Assembly: GCF_014837175.1 (NCBI RefSeq) | Contig: NZ_JACYFR010000001.1 | Span: 186,001-250,000 of the forward strand | DNA from: Cellulomonas sp. JH27-2 | GTDB lineage: Bacteria; Actinomycetota; Actinomycetes; Actinomycetales; Cellulomonadaceae | Reading direction: 5' to 3' | DNA: 64,000 nucleotides | In this document: positions 8,204 to 17,475 of the stretch, piece after piece | Layout: each line of letters starts with the position of its first letter | How positions within the stretch are numbered: position 1 is the first letter of the stretch | Notes under the pieces: model-generated | Told to the model about the DNA's origin: nothing | The model's input: only the letters and a program-made list of their open reading frames with translations | Database searches by the model: none | Program-made: the position numbers and the translations under genes

Positions 8204-9372
8204 GCGACACCCCGACCGGCTCGGCGCAGTCCCAGTCGGTCGGCGAGCGCCGGCCAGCCGGTCCCGAAGACCGTGGCCCCGCCCGCGTCGGCGGTGATCG
8301 CCTGCACCACCTCCAGCCCGGGACCACCTCGCACCACGCCGACCTCGGCCAGGTAGCGCAGCGCTCCCGAGCGTCGTACGTGCAGCACCACCTCGAACGC
8401 GGTGGCGGCCTGCGCCTGCACCGCCGCGCGCGACAGCCCGGCCAGGGAGCCGAGCGCTTCCAACCGCGCCGGGACGTCGACCGCCGCGTTGGCGTGCAGC
8501 GTGGCGCAGCCGCCGTCGTGGCCCGTGTTCAGTGCGGTCATCACGTCGCTGACCTCGGGCCCGCGACACTCCCCGAGCACGATCCGGTCGGGGCGCATCC
8601 GCATCGCGTGCCGCACCAGGTCGGCGAGGTCGACGCGGCCGGCCCCGTCGACGTTGGGGCGACGCGCCACGAGCCGGACCAGGTGGGGGTGGCCGCTGGT
8701 GAGCTCGGCCGCCTCCTCGATCAGCACGATCCGCTCGTCCGCCGGCACCGTGGCGAGCATCGCCGCCAGCAGGGTGGTCTTTCCTGCGCCCGTCGCGCCG
8801 GTGATCAGCAGGTTCGTCCGGGTCGAGACGAGGTCACGCAGTACCGGGAGCAGGGTCGGTGCCACGGTCCGTGCCGCCACCAGCTCGTCCAGGCTGAAGG
8901 CCCGGCCGCGCACGGCACGCAGGCTGATGAGCGTCCCGCCCGCCGCGATCGGCGGGAGCACGGCGTGCAGCCGCGTGCCGTCGGGCAGCTGCGCGTCCAC
9001 CGCAGGCGCGGCGTCGTCGAGCCGGGCGCCGCCTGCTGCCGCGAGGCGCACGGCCAGGGCGCGGACGTCGTCGTCCGTCCCCAGGTCCACCGACGTGCGA
9101 CTCATGACCCCCGCTCGGTCCACCCAGACGTCGTGCGGCCCGTTGACCAGCACGTCCGTGACCGAGCGGTCGTCGAGCAGCCGCTGCAGCGGTCCCGCCC
9201 CCAGCACGGCGTCCCGCACTGCGCGGACCGTCTCCGCGAGCGCCGCGGAGCCCAGCACCTGTCCTCGGGCACGGGCCGCCTCCTCGACCGCGCGGACCAC
9301 GACGTCGGGTCCGCGCTCACCCTGCCGCGAGAGAGCGGCCCGGACGTCGGCGAGCAGCTCCTCGCTCACCAT
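8200..9372 (-). CDS. tadA: TadA/CpaF-type secretion ATPase
   Basis: Product of 390 residues. It has the N-terminal helical domain with V-T-D-V-L-V-N-G-P-H-D-V-W-V-D, a Walker A G-A-T-G-A-G-K-T-T-L in the middle, the L-I-E-E-A-A-E-L Asp/Glu-box strand, R-P-D-R-I-V-L-G-E-C-R-G-P-E Walker B, and the T-G-H-D-G-G-C-A-T-L-H-A-N histidine box. These are the marks of the VirB11/CpaF family, which powers Flp pilus or related secretion. ATG 9372 and GTG 9369 are equally good starts; both overlap the end of the upstream ssd gene. In Mycobacterium and Streptomyces the same ssd-tadA order is found beside a HAD phosphatase, as here. Confidence 0.92.
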   Translation of the reverse strand: MVSEELLADVRAALSRQGERGPDVVVRAVEEAARARGQVLGSAALAETVRAVRDAVLGAGPLQRLLDDRSVTDVLVNGPHDVWVDRAGVMSRTSVDLGTDDDVRALAVRLAAAGGARLDDAAPAVDAQLPDGTRLHAVLPPIAAGGTLISLRAVRGRAFSLDELVAARTVAPTLLPVLRDLVSTRTNLLITGATGAGKTTLLAAMLATVPADERIVLIEEAAELTSGHPHLVRLVARRPNVDGAGRVDLADLVRHAMRMRPDRIVLGECRGPEVSDVMTALNTGHDGGCATLHANAAVDVPARLEALGSLAGLSRAAVQAQAATAFEVVLHVRRSGALRYLAEVGVVRGGPGLEVVQAITADAGGATVFGTGWPALADRLGLRRAGRGVA

Positions 9373-10178
9373 GGCGCACCACGCTCGAGCGCCGCCGCCA
9401 CGGTGCGCGCGGCACGCCCCACCCGGCCGTCGGCCCGGAGCCCACCGTGCTCGACGCCACGGGCGAGCCGGCGGTCGTCGCGCAGGACGGCGGCGACGGG
9501 CAGCGCGAGCGTCCGCGCCACCTCGGCGGTCCCCAGCCCTCCTCGCGCCCGCACCACGAGCGCCGCCCGCGAGTCCGGACGCGCGCGGAGCGCACCCGTC
9601 ACGCCGGCGAGGGTCCGCGGCGCGACGAGCAGGACGACGTCGCACGCCACGTCCCCGGCGCGCCCCAGGTCCACGACGACCGCACCGCACTCGCGCACCA
9701 GCGCCGCCAGCACGTCGTCGACCACCGCCACCTGCGGCGCACCCGCACCCGCACCGACCGCGGGCCCGAGCACGGCACAGCGCCCCCACCGGGGCAGCAG
9801 GTCCAGCAGCTGCCGGCCGTCGACGGCACCGCGCGCACCTGCGAGGTCGGGCCAGCGCGCGCCCGAGACCTGCTCGAGGCCGAGCAGGAGGTCCACGCCG
9901 GCGGACACCGGGTCGAGGTCGACGAGCACCGTGGCCGTCCGGCGGGCGATCCGGGCCGCGAGCACCGCCGCGAACGTCGAGGTCCCGACTCCGCCGACCG
10001 CGCCGACGACACCCACGACCACGGCACCGCGCGCGGCGCCGACGCGCGACGGGTGCGCATCGTCGGTCCACGCCGAAGCCGGGCGCAGGTCGTCCCGGTG
10101 GCCCGACGTCGGCGCGGGTACCAGCTCCCGCTCGGACACGCGGACCGCACGCTCCTCACGCACCGGCCACACACCCAT
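9366..10178 (-). CDS. ssd: Ssd/CpaE-like septum-site MinD-family protein
   Basis: Product of 270 residues. After about 60 polar residues comes a deviant Walker A, G-A-V-G-G-V-G-T-S-T, then V-L-V-D-L-D as Walker A-prime and a later V-V-V-D-L-G strand. This is the ParA/MinD fold of the CpaE/Ssd group, which positions Tad-type machines or affects septation in mycobacteria. The lysine of the standard motif is missing, as in several Ssd proteins. ATG 10178 has GGAGGTGG upstream. It heads the tad operon and diverges from the HAD phosphatase gene across 264 bases. Confidence 0.85.
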   Translation of the reverse strand: MGVWPVREERAVRVSERELVPAPTSGHRDDLRPASAWTDDAHPSRVGAARGAVVVGVVGAVGGVGTSTFAAVLAARIARRTATVLVDLDPVSAGVDLLLGLEQVSGARWPDLAGARGAVDGRQLLDLLPRWGRCAVLGPAVGAGAGAPQVAVVDDVLAALVRECGAVVVDLGRAGDVACDVVLLVAPRTLAGVTGALRARPDSRAALVVRARGGLGTAEVARTLALPVAAVLRDDRRLARGVEHGGLRADGRVGRAARTVAAALERGAPW

Positions 10179-10442
10179 CCGCCACCTCCGACCGCTCACG
10201 ACCACCGGCGAGCCGGCTCCGCCCGACCCTGCCCACGCAGCGTGCCCGTCCCGCACCAGCACCCGCGGCTACCGCGATCGATCTGTGGACGGGGATGCTC
10301 GCTCGGCGTGCCTGTGGTCGCCTCGACGCGCGTTCGTCGCCGATCCGTCACCTGCCCACGCCCCGCGTGTGGGTGCTCCGGGCTACGCTCGCTGCGACCG
10401 CACCGCCGCCGGGCCCGGAGCCCGGACCACACCCGGAGCAGC

Positions 10443-11246
10443 ATGGACGCCGACGCGAGCACCGCCCGACAGGCGGCGTTCTTCGACCTCGACAAGACGA
10501 TCATCGCGACGTCGTCGGCCACGGCGTTCTCGCGCGGCTTCCTGGCTCAGGGGCTCCTGACCCGCAGGTCGGTGCTGCGCACGGCATACGCGCAGCTCGT
10601 CTACCTCATGGGCTCGGCGGACGAGGACCAGACGGAGCGCCTGCGCGTCCAGCTCTCACGCATGGTGACAGGCTGGGACGTCGCCCAGGTCTCGGCGGTC
10701 GTGGGCGAGACCCTGCACGAGGCGATCGACCCGACCGTGTACGCGGAGGCGGTCGCGCTCATCGAGCGCCACCATGCGGAGGGCCGGGACGTGGTGATCG
10801 TGTCCGCCTCCAGCAGCGAGATCGTCGAGCCGATCGCCGCCGTGCTGGGCGCCGACCACGTGATCGCGACCCGGATGGGCGTCACCGCCGGCCGGTACAC
10901 GGGCCAGATCGACTTCTACGCCTACGGCGAGAACAAGGCGGTCGCGATGCGCGAGGTGGCGCAGCGCGAGGGCTACGACCTGGCCGCCAGCTACGCGTAC
11001 TCCGACTCGATCACGGACGCGCCCATGCTCGGCGTCGTCGGCCACGCGTTCGCGGTCAACCCCGACCGGACGCTGCGGCGCCTCGCGGAGCAGGAGGGCT
11101 GGGGCGTGCTGGCCTTCACGCGCCCCATCTCGTTGTTCGCGTTCGCTCGCAAGCCCGCGTCGCTGGCTGCGCTGGGCGTGCTCGCGCTCGTCGCCACGGG
11201 TATCGCGGTGGGCTGGTACGTCGGCCGACGACGATCGCGCGCCTGA
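10443..11246 (+). CDS. HAD-IB family phosphatase with C-terminal membrane anchor
   Basis: Product of 267 residues. Motif I is F-F-D-L-D-K-T-I near the N-terminus, motif II V-I-V-S-A-S, and the later Y-S-D-S-I-T-D-A-P-M is the metal-binding motif. The order fits SerB-like subfamily IB phosphatases (length about 230) plus a hydrophobic helix at 240-260 followed by a basic tail, so the enzyme is probably tethered to the inner face of the membrane. Orthologues lie beside ssd-tadA in Mycobacterium (Rv3661) and other actinobacteria. Substrate unknown; phosphoserine or a lipid phosphate would suit the family. Confidence 0.9.
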   Translation: MDADASTARQAAFFDLDKTIIATSSATAFSRGFLAQGLLTRRSVLRTAYAQLVYLMGSADEDQTERLRVQLSRMVTGWDVAQVSAVVGETLHEAIDPTVYAEAVALIERHHAEGRDVVIVSASSSEIVEPIAAVLGADHVIATRMGVTAGRYTGQIDFYAYGENKAVAMREVAQREGYDLAASYAYSDSITDAPMLGVVGHAFAVNPDRTLRRLAEQEGWGVLAFTRPISLFAFARKPASLAALGVLALVATGIAVGWYVGRRRSRA

Positions 11247-11404
11247 GGAGTCCGCATCTCGGGACCCCCGTCCCACCATGCGAGCACCCCGTGGCGACGA
11301 CCTGCATCGACACACCGTCCTCTTCCCTTCCTGCGCGAAGGGGCGTAGCAAAGGAGTCACAACTGCAGAGCCGCGAGGGAACCCACGAGCAGGAGAGCCC
11401 ACCT

Positions 11405-11458
11405 ATGGGCAGGTCGACCGGGCTTGACCCGGAGCGAACCAACACAGAGCGCGCTTGA
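11405..11458 (+). CDS. Possible 17-codon peptide
   Basis: ATG 11405 has AGGAG nine bases upstream (11391-11395) and reads 17 codons to TGA 11458, ending in T-N-T-E-R-A. Twenty bases further on is a hairpin (11478-11508). A small peptide or the body of a small RNA are both possible; the sequence alone does not decide. No homologue is recognised. Confidence 0.25.
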   Translation: MGRSTGLDPERTNTERA

Positions 11459-11477
11459 TAACCCCCGGTGGCAGATG

Positions 11478-11508
11478 ACGATGGCGCTCCCCCTGCGGGC
11501 GCCATCGT
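11478..11508. terminator. Hairpin between HAD phosphatase and Fic-like genes
   Basis: Perfect 10-bp stem (11478-11487 with 11499-11508) around an 11-base loop. It lies between convergent genes and can end transcripts from both sides. No T-tract. Confidence 0.6.
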
Positions 11509-11536
11509 TGTGTCCGGGCCCTGCGAGCAGGCCGGG

Positions 11537-12379
11537 TCAGGCGTCGAGGCGCCCGGCGCGCACCGCCTCGGCGACCGCACGCGCGGCACCAGCGCCGTCC
11601 ACGACCGCGTCCGCGCAGGCCACGACCCACGCGCCGACACCGCTCGGTGTCCCGGTCGCGAAGCCCGCGGCCGCTCCCAGGTAGGCGTTCGGGGTCCGCG
11701 CCCACGCGCCCTCTGCGATGACGGACCCCGTCACGTCCAGCCCGCGCGCGGTGACCAGCAGCCGGGCGGTCGCGCGGGCCACGACGCCGTTGCCGGCGAC
11801 GAACGGCCGCAGCGCCAGCAGCTCGCCGTGGACCACGGCCGCGACGACGAGCGCCGGAGCCTCGCTCGTCGCGACCACGCGCCCCAGCAGCTCCAGCCGC
11901 GCCGCGAGCTCCGCGCCTGTGGGTGCCGCACCCAGACCGGTGAGGTCGCGGGGTGCACGCGTCCCGCGCAGCCGTCCCAGGTCGTCCGGCACGACGAGCC
12001 CCGCGGCGGCCGCCGCGTGGATCCGCGCGACCAGCTGCGGCAGGGGCGGCAGCACCGACGACGACTTCCCGCCGAGCTCCGGCATCAGCCGCTCGACGAG
12101 CGCCGCCGCCCGCAGGGCACCCCGCGCGACGAGCTCCGTCGCCCCGTCGTCGGGCGAGGTCAACGCCATCGCCCGCACGGCGTCGAGCGGGACGCGCGCC
12201 CCGTCCACCGCCGCGCTCGCGCACGCGGACCGCACCCCGGACTCGGCGCGCACCTCGCGCCACCGCCGTCGGAAGGCCTCGTGCCACCGCAGCTCGTCGC
12301 ACGCGGCACGAGCCCGTTCCCCGGCCTCGACCACCGCAGGCAGGTCACCCAACGACGCCAGGACATCCACGCGGGACAC
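11537..12379 (-). CDS. Fic-domain-like protein with degenerate active site
   Basis: Product of 280 residues from GTG 12379 (GTG 12370 is an alternative). The C-terminal half follows the Fic fold: H-G-E-L-L-A-L helix, then R-P-F-V-A-G-N-G-V-V-A-R in place of the H-x-F-x-(D/E)-G-N-G-R-x-x-R loop. The catalytic histidine, the acidic residue and the arginine are replaced by R, A and V, so AMP transfer is unlikely. Similar proteins occur near ssd/tadA in other actinobacteria, often annotated as oxidoreductase. Function unknown. It faces the HAD gene and diverges from the malic enzyme gene. Confidence 0.7.
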   Translation of the reverse strand: MSRVDVLASLGDLPAVVEAGERARAACDELRWHEAFRRRWREVRAESGVRSACASAAVDGARVPLDAVRAMALTSPDDGATELVARGALRAAALVERLMPELGGKSSSVLPPLPQLVARIHAAAAAGLVVPDDLGRLRGTRAPRDLTGLGAAPTGAELAARLELLGRVVATSEAPALVVAAVVHGELLALRPFVAGNGVVARATARLLVTARGLDVTGSVIAEGAWARTPNAYLGAAAGFATGTPSGVGAWVVACADAVVDGAGAARAVAEAVRAGRLDA

Positions 12380-12524
12380 CCTAGGCTCGCCGCTCCGCCG
12401 AGCGCGCCCGACATCCACCGAGCGCACCCGATGCAACGGGCGCGCTCGGTGCGTTCGAGGCGCGCTCGGTGCGGCGGCGCGCGCCGGTCGCGAGGTCCGC
12501 CCCGATCCGGTGTTGACTGGCCGC

Positions 12525-13919
<1,395 letters not shown>

Positions 13920-13944
13920 CCAGGCACGACGGTAGGCTCGCGGC

Positions 13945-14997
13945 ATGTCCGACACCGCCGCGGAGGGGGCGCCCGGCCCGGCCCCTGCGCGCCGCCCGGC
14001 GACGCTCGAGGAGGTCGCCCGACGCGCCGGGGTGTCGAGATCCGTGGCGTCGCGCGCCATGAACAACGTGCGCAACGTCAGCCCGGCCAAGCGGGAGGCC
14101 GTCGCGCGCGCGGCGCACGAGCTCGGCTACTCCCCCAACCCGACGGCGCGGGCACTGCGCACCCGCACGGCCGGATCCGTGGTCCTGGCCGTCTCGCACG
14201 ACGACCCGACGCTGTTCGGCGACCCGTTCTTCTCCCAGGTCCTGGTGGGTGTGGCCGCCGCGCTCGAACGCTCGGAGCTGGACCTGACGCTGCTGCTCGC
14301 GTCGTCCGCGCAGGGCAAGGCGCGGCTCGAGCGACTGCTGACCTCACGCCGGTCGGACGGCGTCATGCTCATGGCGCTGCGACGGGACGACCCGCTCGCC
14401 GAGGTCGCGGCGAGCACCGACCTGCCGGTCGTGATCGGTGGGCGGCCGCTCGACGGCCAGGCACGCTGGTACGTCGACGTCGACAACCGCGGCGGCGCAC
14501 GTCAGGCGGCCGAGCACCTGCTGGCCTCGGGCCGCACCCGCCTCGCGACAATCGTCGGGCCGGACGACCTGCAGGCGTCCGTCGCCCGCCACCAGGGGTT
14601 CACGGACGCCCTGGTCACAGCCGGCCTGCCGACGGACCGGGTGCAGCGCGCGGACTTCAGCGCGGAGGGCGGAGCGCGCGCGATGGCGCGCCTCCTGGCC
14701 GACTTCCCGGACGTCGACGGCGTGTTCGCCGCATCGGACAACATGGCCGCGGGCGCGCTCCGGGCGCTGCGGGCCGCCGGTCGGCGTGTCCCGCAGGACG
14801 TCGCAGTGGTGGGCTTCGACGACCTGGAGATCGCCCGCCACACCGAACCCGAGCTCACCACGGTCCGCCAGCCCATCCGCGGCCTCGGTCAGGAGATGGC
14901 CGCCATGCTGGTCCGCCTGATCGACGGGGACTCCCCCACGCCGGTCGTCCTGCCCACCGAGCTGGTGGTGCGCGGATCGGCGCCCGGCGGGAGCTAG
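13945..14997 (+). CDS. LacI-family transcriptional regulator
   Basis: Product of 350 residues. The N-terminal helix-turn-helix (residues 20-70) reads [22 protein letters not shown]. The periplasmic-binding-protein-like domain (80-345) ends with V-V-G-F-D-D-L and L-T-T-V-R-Q-P. The effector is probably a small sugar. It is followed, convergently, by the GH6-GH16 operon and is a candidate regulator of it; the TGGAATCGATTCCA palindrome before GH6 is a candidate operator. The malic enzyme ends 25 bases upstream, yet a TAGGCT-like -10 seven bases before the ATG suggests its own leaderless promoter. Confidence 0.93.
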   Translation: MSDTAAEGAPGPAPARRPATLEEVARRAGVSRSVASRAMNNVRNVSPAKREAVARAAHELGYSPNPTARALRTRTAGSVVLAVSHDDPTLFGDPFFSQVLVGVAAALERSELDLTLLLASSAQGKARLERLLTSRRSDGVMLMALRRDDPLAEVAASTDLPVVIGGRPLDGQARWYVDVDNRGGARQAAEHLLASGRTRLATIVGPDDLQASVARHQGFTDALVTAGLPTDRVQRADFSAEGGARAMARLLADFPDVDGVFAASDNMAAGALRALRAAGRRVPQDVAVVGFDDLEIARHTEPELTTVRQPIRGLGQEMAAMLVRLIDGDSPTPVVLPTELVVRGSAPGGS

Positions 14998-15032
14998 TCC
15001 CCCACCGGGCGCCTGCACGACCGCACGCCGGC

Positions 15033-15845
15033 TCAGTACTGGGTGTACTTGATCCAGTCGTACGTGGCCGTGCGCTGCCCCGCGTAGCTGAACGGCCCGA
15101 GCCAGCCGTCCACCCCCGTCCCGGGCCACAGGTTGGCCATGATCCGTTGAGGGTGCGTGGGCAGCGGTCCGCGCGACCCGTTCTCCTGGTGGACGAGCTT
15201 GCCGTCGACGAACCAGTTGATGGTGCCCTGGTTCCACCACTCGATCGCGTAGTCGTGGTACCCCGCCGAGGCGTCGAACCCGAGGTCGATGAGTGTCTCG
15301 TGCCCGCCGACCCCGTTCGTGAAGTAGTTGGTCTGCATCTGCCGAGGGTTCTTGCCCAGGATCTCGACGTCGATCTCGTCCCACGGCTGCCCGTCGCTCG
15401 GGCCCGTGTAGGTGAAGAACGAGGTCACGGTCCCCGACCCGCCGGGGGCCGACTTGAGGCGCGCCTCGAACCGCCCGTACGAGTACAGATCGGTGGTGCG
15501 GTACTCGCCCGACGCGTAGGGCTTGCCCGAGCAGCCGCCCGGGCAGCTGGTCGTGTCGAGGTTGATCCCCATCACGCCGCCGTTGTGCCAGACGTGGTCG
15601 GCACGCCAGCCGGCGTTGAACATGCCGCCGTTGCTGTAGCCGTCGGCCTTGTACCAGCGGGCGGTGTCGAACGCGTCGAAGTTGTCGACGAAGCCGCCGC
15701 CGATGGCGGCCTGCGCCGGTGAACCGAGCGGTCCGGCGCCCAGGCCGACGAGCAGCGCACCGGCGAGCGCGGCGCGGCGGAGCCGGGAACGGTGCTGCGC
15801 GGAACGGTGCTGCGTGGATCCGTGATGCGTCGCCGTTGATCGCAT
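15033..15845 (-). CDS. Secreted GH16 endo-beta-1,3-1,4-glucanase (lichenase type)
   Basis: Product of 270 residues. Residues 1-47 are a signal peptide with an R-R-A-A-L-A-G-A-L-L core and cleavage near A-Q-A-A. The catalytic domain has the GH16 motif D-E-I-D-V-E-I-L-G, with nucleophile E and acid/base E in E-I-D-V-E. The F-F-T-Y-T-G and W-N-Q-G-T-I-N-W-F-V-D-G stretches resemble Bacillus lichenases, which cut beta-1,3-1,4-glucan of cereals. No binding module is attached. ATG 15845 has GGAGGT upstream. It lies 65 bases after the GH6 gene on the same strand and is likely co-transcribed with it. Confidence 0.92.
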   Translation of the reverse strand: MRSTATHHGSTQHRSAQHRSRLRRAALAGALLVGLGAGPLGSPAQAAIGGGFVDNFDAFDTARWYKADGYSNGGMFNAGWRADHVWHNGGVMGINLDTTSCPGGCSGKPYASGEYRTTDLYSYGRFEARLKSAPGGSGTVTSFFTYTGPSDGQPWDEIDVEILGKNPRQMQTNYFTNGVGGHETLIDLGFDASAGYHDYAIEWWNQGTINWFVDGKLVHQENGSRGPLPTHPQRIMANLWPGTGVDGWLGPFSYAGQRTATYDWIKYTQY

Positions 15846-15910
15846 CCGTACCTCCAGTGGTGAACGTCGAAGGGGTGAGCCCCGGCGCCGGTGGACGCCG
15901 GGGCGGTGCG

Positions 15911-17329
15911 TCAGCCTCGGCCTCCTCCCAGGTGCGTCAGCCAGCTGGGCCAGCTCGCGCGACCGTGCCAACCCTGGCTCGGCCACGTCGGCCAGCCGGG
16001 CCAGTGGGCGTTCGGTGTGGAGAACGTCGGCAACGCGAGCGTGATCAGCTCACGCGCCTGCGCGCTGAACCACTGCCCGGCAGCGGGGTCGACGATGCCG
16101 CGCTCGGGGTCGGTGGGGCCGCCCGTCCCGCGGTAGCACTGACCGTCCGACTCACCCGGGACCTTGATCCAGAGCAGGGCGTCGACGAGGGAGTTCTTCG
16201 TGTCCGTCGTCGGGCGCAGCCCCAGGCCGCGGCCGGGCGGGTTGCACCAGGTCTCCGCGTCCGAGTAGACACCGGCGGGCGCGGCCCACGGGCCCTGCCC
16301 GTTGCGGCTGGTGTCGACCACGAAGTGGGTGCTCGGCTGCACGTCACCCAGCGCCTGGTCGTAGCGCGACTCGATGCCGGCGGTGTTCAGCAGGGGGTCC
16401 GTGGCGGTCGGGCTCCAGATGCCCTGGTTGGTCAGCACCTGGCCGGTCCAGTCGTTCGCCGGACCGCCGCTCCAGTACTGGTTGCCGCAGCCGACGAAGT
16501 CGCCGGGCGAGACCTTCGTCGCGTACGCGATGCACTTCGAGACCCACGTGCCGTAGGTGACGTTGTTCTCCGTGTACTCATAGTTGGAGACGTTGAGGAA
16601 GAAGCCGTCGGCGCGCTGCACACCGGCCTTGACCAGCCGGTCGGCGGTGTCGCCGACCGCGAGCCAGTACGGACCCGTGCCGTCGAGGTAGACCTTCGCG
16701 TTCGGCTGCTTCTTGAGGCGGTCGACCGCGTAGTTGAGCATCTCGAACCGCTCGGCGGCAGCGTCGCGGGTGGTCGTCGCGGGGTCGTACTCGGGCGGCT
16801 GGCAGTGCTCCAGCGAGCCGTCGATCGCGGTGTACCAGGGGATGATCCCCAGACCGTCGGGCTCGAGGACGACGACCGCGTCGCGGTTGCCGATGCCCGC
16901 CGCGAACCCGTCGATCCACGCCTTGTACGCCGCCACGTCCGCGGCGCCACCGGCGGAGTACAGCGCGCAGTCGCGGAACGGGATGTCGTACGCGACCAGG
17001 ACGGGGACGGTGCGGCCCGTGCGCCCGACGAGCGCACGCACGTCGTGCTTGACCTCGGCGGGCGTCCCGCCGGTGAACCAGGTGGCGCTCGGCACCGTGC
17101 TCAGCGCGAGCGCGTCCTTCTTGGCCTGGCCGCGCAGGTCGCGCGCCGCCTCGGCGGTGCTGCTGTCGGGGTTCACGTAGAGCCGGGTCTGCGGGGTCAG
17201 GACGTCGTCGCCCGCGGGGTCGGCGTGGGCGGAGCCGGCCCACGCTGGGCTGCCGCCGAGGGCGGTCAGGGCGAGGGCGGCCGCGGTCAGGGCGATCGCG
17301 CGTCGTAGGCGGGTGTTCGGGCGGGCCAT
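15911..17329 (-). CDS. Secreted GH6 cellulase
   Basis: Product of 472 residues. A signal peptide covers residues 1-31 (cleavage A-W-A-G). The GH6 domain (about 45-435) has Y-D-I-P-F-R-D-C and V-V-L-E-P-D-G-L-G, which hold the two conserved catalytic aspartates, plus Y-L-D-G-T-G-P-Y-W and the F-V-V-D-T-S-R-N-G-Q-G-P loop. It cuts beta-1,4-glucan with inversion; endo or cellobiohydrolase mode depends on loops and cannot be settled here. Unlike most Cellulomonas cellulases there is no CBM2. Instead the last 35 residues are rich in tryptophan (W-P-G-W-P-T-W-P). ATG 17329 has GGGAG upstream and was preferred over an earlier ATG because the signal peptide starts there and a palindrome lies before it. 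Confidence 0.93.
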   Translation of the reverse strand: MARPNTRLRRAIALTAAALALTALGGSPAWAGSAHADPAGDDVLTPQTRLYVNPDSSTAEAARDLRGQAKKDALALSTVPSATWFTGGTPAEVKHDVRALVGRTGRTVPVLVAYDIPFRDCALYSAGGAADVAAYKAWIDGFAAGIGNRDAVVVLEPDGLGIIPWYTAIDGSLEHCQPPEYDPATTTRDAAAERFEMLNYAVDRLKKQPNAKVYLDGTGPYWLAVGDTADRLVKAGVQRADGFFLNVSNYEYTENNVTYGTWVSKCIAYATKVSPGDFVGCGNQYWSGGPANDWTGQVLTNQGIWSPTATDPLLNTAGIESRYDQALGDVQPSTHFVVDTSRNGQGPWAAPAGVYSDAETWCNPPGRGLGLRPTTDTKNSLVDALLWIKVPGESDGQCYRGTGGPTDPERGIVDPAAGQWFSAQARELITLALPTFSTPNAHWPGWPTWPSQGWHGRASWPSWLTHLGGGRG

Positions 17330-17391
17330 CGAGGCTCCCAGGGGTCGTGCGGCGCTCCGTCGCGTCGCTGCGGTTGCTGACCGGACGATTG

Positions 17392-17405
17392 TGGAATCGA
17401 TTCCA
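17392..17405. promoter_or_regulatory. TGGAATCGATTCCA palindrome before the cellulase gene
   Basis: A perfect 14-bp palindrome 63 bases upstream of the GH6 start. Length, central CG and TGG/CCA ends match the CebR/CelR class of LacI operators (consensus TGGGAGCGCTCCCA), with a different inner sequence. Probably the operator controlling the GH6-GH16 operon. Confidence 0.6.
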
Positions 17406-17475
17406 GTTCTGAGCATCCTGTGGGCTCGAGGGCGAAGTGTCAAGATTTGCGCGCTCTGGCGCGGCGCTCACCGGG

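Noticed and set aside
10179-10442. 6C small RNA in the ssd-HAD gap
   Set aside because: This is its position in Mycobacterium, but no pair of hairpins with six-C loops can be seen here on either strand.
8402-11458. Thousand-codon plus-strand frame across tadA, ssd and the HAD gene
   Set aside because: It is out of frame with the HAD gene and antisense to the tad genes, whose motifs are unmistakable. Composition is Arg/Ser/Pro-rich and meaningless.
17330-17443. Longer N-terminus of the GH6 cellulase
   Set aside because: It would place the operator palindrome inside coding sequence and put 38 residues before a normal signal peptide.
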